This document shows positions 1 through 4,639 of a stretch of 5,311 bases of DNA, piece after piece; position 1 is the stretch's first letter; every line of letters starts with the position of its first letter. The position numbers were made by a program, and so were the translations under genes. The notes under the pieces were generated by a model, which was not told the origin of the DNA, searched no databases, and saw only the letters and a list, made by a program, of their open reading frames with translations. Origin of the DNA: Schlesneria sp. (GTDB taxonomy: Bacteria; Planctomycetota; Planctomycetia; Planctomycetales; Planctomycetaceae); contig JANXOO010000747.1 in NCBI GenBank assembly GCA_025353525.1, forward strand, positions 1 to 5,311, read 5' to 3'.

Positions 1-207
1 CAAACGATCGTCGGCAATCGAAAGGCGGATCTTGCCGTCGAACCATAGCCCGAATCGTTTTGGACCGAGGCGTTCCTGCAATTCGATGAACACCGTTTGG
101 ATCAGAACGGTGTCGGCGGATTCGGACGCTGTGGATTCCGACGGTTTTGAATCGTTGGTCGCAGAGATCACCTCTGCGCGGACGGTCGGCGTCATGCCGG
201 GTTGCAT
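1..207 (-). CDS. dnaA: DnaA-like replication initiator, N-terminal part only (cut by window edge)
   Basis: Only the first 69 codons are present; the gene runs off the left edge. Residues 1-33 are a polar Ser/Thr/Glu-rich leader. From about residue 34 the pattern (VFIELQERLGPKRFGLWF, then a hydrophobic strand ending SIADDRL) matches DnaA domain I, where a helix with a LxxRLG...F..WF pattern precedes a beta strand. In DnaA this domain mediates self-association and loading of the replicative helicase; the AAA+ and DNA-binding domains would lie outside the window. The ATG at 207 is preceded by AAGGGGG with a 6-nt gap, which supports this start over the in-frame ATG at 195. It lies downstream of, and on the same strand as, the acetyltransferase gene, across a 393-bp gap. 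The leader before domain I is longer than in E. coli DnaA. It could instead be a DnaA-N-domain protein that is not the true initiator, since the ATPase part cannot be seen. Confidence 0.65.
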   Translation of the reverse strand, partial: MQPGMTPTVRAEVISATNDSKPSESTASESADTVLIQTVFIELQERLGPKRFGLWFDGKIRLSIADDRL

Positions 208-213
208 CTTGCA

Positions 214-220
214 CCCCCTT
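214..220 (-). promoter_or_regulatory. Ribosome binding site of the dnaA-like gene
   Basis: On the minus strand AAGGGGG sits 6 nt before the ATG at 207. The second candidate start, the ATG at 195, has no comparable purine run at proper distance, so this site decides the start. Confidence 0.6.
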
Positions 221-269
221 AACAAGCCAAACCGCTGCCAGTCTTCTATCGGCGCGCACGAGGAGCGCC

Positions 270-283
270 TCAGATCCATCTGA
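270..283. repeat. Short dyad upstream of the dnaA-like gene
   Basis: TCAGAT-CC-ATCTGA is a perfect inverted repeat with 6-bp arms and a 2-bp centre, lying 63 bp before the start codon of the dnaA-like gene. It could be an operator, but an element this small is expected about once by chance in a gap of this size. Confidence 0.25.
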
Positions 284-370
284 CAGTGCGAACACAACGC
301 ACCAGCCTCGTCGCCGCAGCGAAGAAAGCTGGAAATTGAGAGCGGTAGAGCTAACCAGAATTGAAGAAGC

Positions 371-396
371 CGATGACTGGTATAAGCCAGTCGTCG
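371..396. repeat. Stable imperfect hairpin in the gap
   Basis: The arms are CGATGACTGG (371-380) and CCAGTCGTCG (387-396), with a 6-nt loop TATAAG. Nine of ten positions pair exactly, and the tenth is a T opposite G that forms a wobble in RNA. The run after the stem on the minus strand (GCTTCTTCAATTC) is only mildly T-rich, so it would be a weak intrinsic terminator for the acetyltransferase transcript. It lies about 205 nt past that gene's stop codon. A structural element in an untranslated leader, or a protein-binding dyad, fits equally well. Confidence 0.5.
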
Positions 397-594
397 ACCC
401 CGTTGCAAACATCAGTCGAGCGGGCACGATCCTATCTCGCAGGACGACGGAGTCAAACCAGACGGGACGAGTTTTTTCATAAGAAATTCATCATCGCTGC
501 GCCGCCACGCCAAAGTCCAGCAGTTGAGACGACTTGCCGCAATTTGAATTCGTTCGTTAACCCGATCAGGGCGAATCTTCCATTGTGCAAAACG

Positions 595-603
595 TGTGGA
601 TTA
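595..603 (-). promoter_or_regulatory. DnaA-box-like 9-mer (one mismatch)
   Basis: The minus strand reads TAATCCACA, one mismatch from the consensus DnaA box TTATCCACA. It overlaps the TAA of the acetyltransferase gene. A second, weaker match in the same orientation (GAATCCACA, two mismatches) lies at 130-138 inside the dnaA-like coding region. No cluster of boxes is visible in between, so this alone does not establish an origin. Confidence 0.25.
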
Positions 604-1548
604 CTTGCGTGCCAGTCGATCAGAACGACGTAACATCACCTGCCTTCTTGCCATTTCCGAAAAGCCAAGTTCGCCATAAAGTCTGTTAGCATAGATGTTT
701 TCGCAATCTACGGCCAGAAAAATGGCTACTCGCCCGGTCAGAGCCGCCGCCTGCACACCCTCGGTCAGAATGCGTCGACCAAGTCCTTTTCCTCGAAACT
801 CGGGGACAATCCCGAAGTAGACAAGCTCGATCGCATTTTGTTCGGGATGTTCGTTCATCAGTAACACTCCGATATCTTCCTGTCCCGATTTGTAGAGTCG
901 CCAACCGGCAGGGTCGAATGTCCCCGAAAGACGATGGCTGGACAATGCGTCTTTGCCCGATCGGAACCCGTCGAGGAACGGGCAGTCGAGGCTTTCGAGG
1001 TATGTTCGTTCGATCGCTGTTGCAAACCGGTCAGCATTCGCCTCATGGAAAAGTTCAAAGTCGAACTCATCGCCCGTGAGCACTGATACGGAAGGGGCTT
1101 TGATTAAATCTGCATCCCCAACCGTCCTCGCCAGAAAAAACATGTCTGCCGCTCGATGAAAATCATGCTTTTCGAGCAGTTCACGTTCCGCGATGTCGTC
1201 CGCCGCAATCAATGCCTGAGCCAGCCTCGCATCGACGCGATCAATCTCGTCACAAAGTCGAGCCATCACGGCATGCTCGGTCGCCGCAGTATCGACTGCC
1301 TGGCACGTGGTTACCGGCGGCCAGACAAGTGCAACGCCATCGTTCTGCCGCATCATCAACGCCGCACCAACCGGCCGACCGTCTTCTTCGGCCAGCAACA
1401 GCCCATCAAGATTCAGGCAACCTCGATCAGCAGACCCGAGCGCGTCTTCCAGTCTCGATGCTTGCTCGTCGACCGGAAAGCGTGCGAATAACAGCTTCAA
1501 CGCAACTTTGCGTCGATCAGGCGGCACGAGTGAAACAGTCAAAGTCAT
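601..1548 (-). CDS. Tandem GNAT-family N-acetyltransferase
   Basis: A 315-residue protein, about twice the length of a single GNAT domain. The C-terminal half (about 160-308) is a clear acetyl-CoA-binding GNAT domain. It has strand 4 (ELVYFGIVPEF, 241-251), the pyrophosphate loop RGKGLG (252-257) followed by helix RRIL, and motif B with N284, Y286, N288 and Y291 leading to LGF (294-296). The N-terminal half (about 1-145) looks like a degenerate GNAT copy: it keeps a strand pattern (GLLLAEEDGRPVGAALMM, 49-66) but lacks the R/Q-x-x-G-x-G/A loop. This tandem layout recalls mycothiol-synthase-like acetyltransferases, but the substrate cannot be named. The ATG at 1548 follows an in-frame TAG directly, so the frame cannot extend upstream; AGAAAGG lies 8 nt before it. 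It is divergent from the hydrolase/crotonase unit and points toward the dnaA-like gene. A cytosolic enzyme is expected, as no signal peptide is seen. Confidence 0.85.
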   Translation of the reverse strand: MTLTVSLVPPDRRKVALKLLFARFPVDEQASRLEDALGSADRGCLNLDGLLLAEEDGRPVGAALMMRQNDGVALVWPPVTTCQAVDTAATEHAVMARLCDEIDRVDARLAQALIAADDIAERELLEKHDFHRAADMFFLARTVGDADLIKAPSVSVLTGDEFDFELFHEANADRFATAIERTYLESLDCPFLDGFRSGKDALSSHRLSGTFDPAGWRLYKSGQEDIGVLLMNEHPEQNAIELVYFGIVPEFRGKGLGRRILTEGVQAAALTGRVAIFLAVDCENIYANRLYGELGFSEMARRQVMLRRSDRLARK

Positions 1549-1879
1549 CTACACGGCCTTTCTGGCGCGAGGGTGAAACCCGGACAGCCGGGGCGCTAAT
1601 TCAATCATCAACATCGAAATGGTGGATCGGCGGTTGCCTGGCCCCTCGGACGAATCGGTGAGCGGCACCCGTACCGTATGTACGCGTGATCTATAAAGAC
1701 TTGCCGTAAAGAATGCCACCTGGCCGCAGTGCTTGCGAGGAATCGCCGGTTCTGCGATCTTCGTAGCGTTGAAAACTGATCGGGATTGAGACTGCTCGCA
1801 TGGGAATTGAGGCATTCATCGACCTCGATCAGGTTTCCCGATAAATTCCGCGCGACGTTTACAATGATGGGGGTTCTGC
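1549..1879. other. 331-bp divergent intergenic region
   Basis: This gap separates the leftward acetyltransferase from the rightward hydrolase gene and must hold both promoters. Open frames crossing it on either strand give low-complexity Arg/Ser/Pro-rich products without a domain, and I judge them spurious. TATAAA occurs at 1692-1697 and TACAAT at 1860-1865, but neither has a good -35 partner at 16-18 bp. I see no terminator, repeat or RNA gene here. Confidence 0.5.
1860..1865 (+). promoter_or_regulatory. Candidate -10 box of the hydrolase/crotonase unit
   Basis: TACAAT matches the sigma-70-type -10 consensus TATAAT at five of six positions. Transcription would start near 1872, leaving a leader of under 10 nt before the ATG at 1880. 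This is incompatible with use of the GGGGG run at 1869-1873 as a full ribosome-binding site unless initiation is slightly earlier. No convincing -35 is present, so this is a weak call. Confidence 0.25.
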
Positions 1880-2749
1880 ATGCGTCTTGCCAAACTGCGA
1901 CTGGCCGACGATTCCATTCGCGTGGCCGAAGTGACAAACGAGGGTCTTTTTAAACTGCTGGATTTGACTCAGGTCGACCACGCTCGCACGTTGATGGACA
2001 TTCTGAATTCTCCGGATCCGATCGGGCTGACCAGATTTTTGATCGATGCGCAATCACCACTGCTTGATCCTCGACTGGTCAAAGTGATGGCCCCGATTGA
2101 CCGTCAGGAAGTTTGGGCAGCGGGCGTGACCTATAAGCGGAGCCAGGTGGCGCGGATGCAAGAATCCGAGACGGCTGCATCGCATTACGACCGCGTCTAC
2201 ACCGCACCGCGCCCCGAAATCTTTTTCAAAGCGACCCCCAGCCGCGTTTCTGGCCCTGGCGAACCTGTTCGCGTTCGTGCCGACAGCCAATGGAGTGTTC
2301 CCGAACCCGAGCTGGCGCTGGTGATTTCACCTGCAAAACGCCTTGTCGGATTTACGGCGGGAAACGATATGTCGGCCCGTGATATCGAAGGCGAAAACCC
2401 TCTTTATTTGCCTCAGGCCAAGGTCTACAACGGCTGTTGCGGGCTTGGCCCGTTCGTATTGATACCTGAAGCGCCCGTCGATCGGAACGCGACTAAAATA
2501 CGCCTGACAATCCTGCGCAGCGGCGCAACAGTATTTGCCGGCGAAACCGATCTTGGACAAATGAAGCGTGAGTTTGATGAACTGATCGATTGGTTGACTC
2601 GGGAAAATGACCTTGTCGACGGGGCCTTCCTGTTGACGGGAACCGGTGTTGTGCCGCCTGACAATTTCACTTTGATCGACGGTGACGTGTCTCAGATTGA
2701 AATCACGGGAATCGGCACGTTGACGAATCCCGTCGTCAAGGCAGGATGA
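1880..2749 (+). CDS. Fumarylacetoacetate-hydrolase-family protein, 2-keto-3-deoxy sugar-acid dehydratase-like
   Basis: A 289-residue protein with an N-terminal region of about 70 residues and a C-terminal FAH-fold domain from EVWAAGVTY (77-85) onward. Visible hallmarks are the PEIFFK strand (112-117), the metal-binding pair E142 and E144 in PEPELALV, D163 in GNDMSARDIEGENPLYLPQAK, and K181. The DIEGENPLYLPQAKVY block and the E-V-Y/R-P-E-I-F-F-K-A-T context are those I associate with archaeal 2-keto-3-deoxy-D-arabinonate dehydratase (KdaD) and related bacterial 2-keto-3-deoxy-xylonate dehydratases. These lose water from a 2-keto-3-deoxy sugar acid on the way to a 2-oxoglutarate semialdehyde. 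The family also includes hydrolases, so the exact substrate is inference. GGGGG lies 6 nt before the ATG at 1880; the upstream ATGs at 1864 and 1867 are out of frame. It is the first gene of a probable two-gene transcript with the crotonase 22 bp downstream. No signal peptide, so cytosolic. Confidence 0.85.
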   Translation: MRLAKLRLADDSIRVAEVTNEGLFKLLDLTQVDHARTLMDILNSPDPIGLTRFLIDAQSPLLDPRLVKVMAPIDRQEVWAAGVTYKRSQVARMQESETAASHYDRVYTAPRPEIFFKATPSRVSGPGEPVRVRADSQWSVPEPELALVISPAKRLVGFTAGNDMSARDIEGENPLYLPQAKVYNGCCGLGPFVLIPEAPVDRNATKIRLTILRSGATVFAGETDLGQMKREFDELIDWLTRENDLVDGAFLLTGTGVVPPDNFTLIDGDVSQIEITGIGTLTNPVVKAG

Positions 2750-2771
2750 TTTTCAGAAAGAGGCCTCGTTC

Positions 2772-3548
2772 ATGTCGGTTTCAGGCGTTATCGTCAAGTT
2801 TCAGAATGGTGTTTCACGGCTGACTCTGAATCGGCCGGAGCGCCGGAACGCACTTTCCGAATCAATGTTGACAGAGATTGGCCATGCATTGGGTCAGATC
2901 GCCGAAGACGCTCAAACCCGCGTTGTCGTGCTCGCTGCGGCAGGTTCGGTCTTCTGTTCCGGACACGATCTGGGAGAAATGGTCGGCCGCTCGGAGGCGG
3001 AATACCAGGCACTGTTTGCCCGCTGCTCACAAGTGATGCAGCAACTAAGGCGATTACCGCAACCCGTGATCGCACGCGTTCAGGGGCTGGCAACGGCGGC
3101 AGGTTGTCAACTGGTCGCAGCATGCGACATGGCAGTTGCAACAAACGATTCCCGCTTTGCAACGCCGGGAGTGACGATCGGACTGTTTTGTTCGACGCCG
3201 ATGGTTCCGCTGGTTCGCGCTGTTCCGGCGAAAGTCGCGATGGAAATGTTGCTGACAGGTGCCCCGATTTCGGCAGCGCGAGCCGTCTCGGCGGGTTTGA
3301 TTAATCGCGCCGTGCCAGCCGAAGAACTGGATGCTGCGGTGCTCGAATTGACCGATGCGATCGTTGCCAGCAGCCCGCTGACGATCCGACTTGGCAAACG
3401 GGCATTTTACGATCAGTTAAATCTTGAAGAATCAGCCGCGTACGACAGGGCAACACAGGTGATGACCGAAAATGCCGTCAAGTACGATGCCCAGGAGGGA
3501 ATCACGGCGTTTCTGCAGAAACGACCGGCGGTGTGGAAGGGTGAATAA
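2772..3548 (+). CDS. Enoyl-CoA hydratase/isomerase (crotonase) family protein, ECHDC3-like, catalytic glutamates absent
   Basis: A 258-residue protein of normal crotonase length covering the whole fold. It has LTLNRPERRNALS (17-29), the first oxyanion-hole segment FCSGHDLGEM (61-70), the second GLATAAGCQL (105-114), then CDMAVATNDSRFATPGVTIGLFCSTP (118-143), and a C-terminal QEGITAFLQKRPAVW (241-255) for trimer packing. The GLFCSTP and AFLQKR..VW blocks resemble animal ECHDC3. In rat mitochondrial hydratase two glutamates 20 residues apart (GGGCE and QPE) do the chemistry. Here those positions are Q113 and G133, so ordinary enoyl-CoA hydration is doubtful, while CoA-thioester binding and the oxyanion hole look kept. 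It might be a different crotonase activity (isomerase, hydrolase or binding role); the substrate is unknown. GAAAGAGG sits 8 nt before the ATG. It lies 22 bp after the FAH-family gene with no terminator between, so co-transcription is likely. Confidence 0.9.
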   Translation: MSVSGVIVKFQNGVSRLTLNRPERRNALSESMLTEIGHALGQIAEDAQTRVVVLAAAGSVFCSGHDLGEMVGRSEAEYQALFARCSQVMQQLRRLPQPVIARVQGLATAAGCQLVAACDMAVATNDSRFATPGVTIGLFCSTPMVPLVRAVPAKVAMEMLLTGAPISAARAVSAGLINRAVPAEELDAAVLELTDAIVASSPLTIRLGKRAFYDQLNLEESAAYDRATQVMTENAVKYDAQEGITAFLQKRPAVWKGE

Positions 3549-3617
3549 CCGATTCGGCGGTCGCAAAATATTTTCGCGTCATTTTTCAGTAAATGCAGTT
3601 CGTCGGGTGACTTCGTA

Positions 3618-3645
3618 TTGACGAGAAACCGGGGCTGTGCAAAAT
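3618..3645 (+). promoter_or_regulatory. Candidate promoter of the Skp-like gene
   Basis: TTGACG (3618-3623, five of six to the -35 consensus) and CAAAAT (3640-3645, four of six to the -10) are 16 bp apart. Transcription would begin near 3652, after the possible upstream ATG at 3644, giving a leader of about 110 nt to the GTG at 3761. The stretch before it (3564-3592) is AT-rich and could help promoter activity. Confidence 0.35.
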
Positions 3646-3743
3646 GCTGCCGTCGTCCCGTTCGCTTCCCTGTAACCACGGATCTGGTTCGGCTTGCGAA
3701 AACGATCAACACATCAAACTGAATTCCGTCCGTTCGGCCACGC

Positions 3744-3750
3744 AAAGGAG
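3744..3750 (+). promoter_or_regulatory. Ribosome binding site deciding the Skp-like gene start
   Basis: AAAGGAG lies 10 nt before the GTG at 3761. It supports the GTG start, directly followed by a canonical signal peptide, over the in-frame ATG at 3644, which would bury that signal peptide 39 residues inside the protein. Confidence 0.65.
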
Positions 3751-3760
3751 TGCATCAGCC

Positions 3761-4450
3761 GTGAAGAAATTTATCGTTTCGGCATCCGTAATCGCCCTGT
3801 TGGTTGGTGTCTTATCACTCGCGGGTGACGCCTTCAGTCAAACGGGCAAGGATAAAGAGGGAGACGCGGGCACGCCCAATATCCCTCACAAAGTCGGCTT
3901 GATCGACATGGCTCATATCTTCAAACACTACAAAAAGTTTGAGACATTGCGAGAGGACCTGAAGGTCGAAATTGGTGCGAGCGAAGAGAAGGCCAAGGGG
4001 ATGCAAAACGAGATTCTTGAGTTGCAAAAAGCACTCAAGGACGCGAAAGAAGGTAGTCCCGAATACACGAAGTATGAAAAATTGGCGGTGACAAAATCGG
4101 CCGATTTCGAAAACTTCCGCCGCCAGATGTCTCGCCAGTTTCTGAAGGCGGAATCGCAAGTTTATTTGCAGGTTTATAACGAAGTCTCGAAGATGGTCGA
4201 AACGTATGCCAAGGCAAAAGACTACACATTGATCATTCGGTTCAATCGCGATGAACTCGACACCGAAAATCCACAGGCGCTGCTGCAGGGAATGAACCGC
4301 CAGGTCGTCTATTACCGTGAAAACGAAGACATCACCCGGCCGGTTCTGAATGCGTTGAACAAGCGACTCGGAAATTCCGATTCGCCAGCATCGAGCGCAA
4401 AACCACCTCGAAGTGCCAGCGATTCCGAAAAGGGTCCATCGCGGAAATAG
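3761..4450 (+). CDS. Skp/OmpH-like periplasmic chaperone
   Basis: A 229-residue secreted protein. Residues 1-26 form a signal peptide: M-K-K, then a hydrophobic core (FIVSASVIALLVGVLSLAG), with a likely cut after AFS (24-26). The mature part starts the OmpH/Skp fold with a short strand (KVGLIDMAHIFKHY, 44-57). A long charged helical hairpin follows at about 58-150, with coiled-coil-like Leu/Glu/Lys spacing, then a strand DYTLIIRF (154-161) and the closing VVYYRENEDITRPVLNALNKR (182-202) typical of the family. In E. coli, Skp is a trimer whose helical arms hold unfolded outer-membrane beta-barrel proteins in the periplasm. Residues 203-229 are a Ser/Pro/Lys-rich tail, probably disordered, not part of the classical protein. 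The GTG start is chosen for its AAAGGAG site and the signal peptide beginning right there. It is followed by a strong terminator and then lpxC, an arrangement that fits an envelope-biogenesis locus. The family assignment is good; client proteins are inferred. Confidence 0.85.
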   Translation: MKKFIVSASVIALLVGVLSLAGDAFSQTGKDKEGDAGTPNIPHKVGLIDMAHIFKHYKKFETLREDLKVEIGASEEKAKGMQNEILELQKALKDAKEGSPEYTKYEKLAVTKSADFENFRRQMSRQFLKAESQVYLQVYNEVSKMVETYAKAKDYTLIIRFNRDELDTENPQALLQGMNRQVVYYRENEDITRPVLNALNKRLGNSDSPASSAKPPRSASDSEKGPSRK

Positions 4451-4475
4451 AGTGAATTTCCCGGACTTGACTGCA

Positions 4476-4515
4476 CCGACCCCGAATGAATTTTCGGGGT
4501 CGGCTTCTGTTTTCT
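4476..4515 (+). terminator. Rho-independent terminator after the Skp-like gene
   Basis: CCGACCCCGAA (4476-4486) pairs perfectly with TTCGGGGTCGG (4493-4503): 11 bp, GC-rich, with a 6-nt loop TGAATT. It is followed by a pyrimidine/T-rich tail (CTTCTGTTTTCTC). It begins 25 nt past the stop codon and probably separates this transcript from lpxC. Confidence 0.85.
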
Positions 4516-4534
4516 CTGCTCCAGTATGCGATCA

Positions 4535-4559
4535 TTTGAGGCAATTGCTTTTCCTCAAA
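4535..4559. repeat. Inverted repeat in the lpxC leader
   Basis: TTTGAGG (4535-4541) and CCTCAAA (4553-4559) are perfect 7-bp arms around an 11-bp spacer; the 8-bp palindrome GCAATTGC (4541-4548) overlaps the left arm. It lies 80 bp before the lpxC start, in the region that should contain its promoter, so it may be an operator or a leader hairpin. No T-run follows, so it is not a second terminator. Confidence 0.35.
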
Positions 4560-4627
4560 CATCCGGACTGCAGCCTCTCTCCACGGCATGCCGATTCGTA
4601 AACTCGGCGTACATCGTGACGATTCGC

Positions 4628-4635
4628 GGGGTGAG
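4628..4635 (+). promoter_or_regulatory. Ribosome binding site of lpxC
   Basis: GGGGTGAG ends 4 nt before the ATG at 4640; its GGTGA core is complementary to the end of 16S rRNA. An in-frame GTG at 4631 lies inside this site, so the ATG is the better start. Confidence 0.5.
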
Positions 4636-4639
4636 ACTC

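Larger units (their letters stand above)
208..600. other. 393-bp non-coding gap upstream of the dnaA-like gene
   Basis: I see no convincing gene here. The open frames that cross it on the plus strand read as Arg/Ser/Thr-rich nonsense with no recognisable domain and overlap the dnaA-like gene antisense. The gap should hold the promoter of the dnaA-like gene (minus strand), but no good -35/-10 pair was recognised. Structures seen are a 14-bp dyad at 270-283, a strong hairpin at 371-396, an AT-richer stretch around 470-495, and a DnaA-box-like 9-mer at 595-603 overlapping the stop codon of the acetyltransferase gene. A regulatory role or a replication origin is possible but unproven. Confidence 0.5.

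Noticed and set aside
32..633. Three overlapping plus-strand open frames (32-283, 147-482, 361-633)
   Set aside because: They overlap one another and run antisense to the dnaA-like gene, are rich in Arg/Ser/Thr, show no domain and lack good ribosome sites.
1156..1661. Plus-strand open frames antisense to the acetyltransferase (1156-1491, 1212-1661, 1307-1576)
   Set aside because: They are shadows of the GNAT gene, whose motifs are clear on the minus strand.
1692..1697. TATAAA as a promoter -10 in the divergent gap
   Set aside because: No acceptable -35 hexamer lies 16-18 bp away on either strand.
1549..1879. Divergent gap as replication origin because gene direction switches here
   Set aside because: No DnaA-box-like sequence within one mismatch was seen in it; a strand switch alone is common.
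1549..1937. Minus-strand open frames in the divergent gap (1549-1815, 1608-1937)
   Set aside because: Composition is low-complexity with no recognisable domain; one overlaps the start of the FAH-family gene antisense.
3565..3574. AAAATATTTT palindrome after the crotonase gene as a terminator
   Set aside because: The flanking bases do not pair (CGC against CGCG in the wrong sense), so no GC stem forms; more likely AT-rich promoter-proximal DNA.
3815..4159. Minus-strand open frame of 114 residues antisense to the Skp-like gene
   Set aside because: It is the mirror image of a Lys/Glu-rich coiled coil, which gives Phe/Leu-rich nonsense on the other strand.
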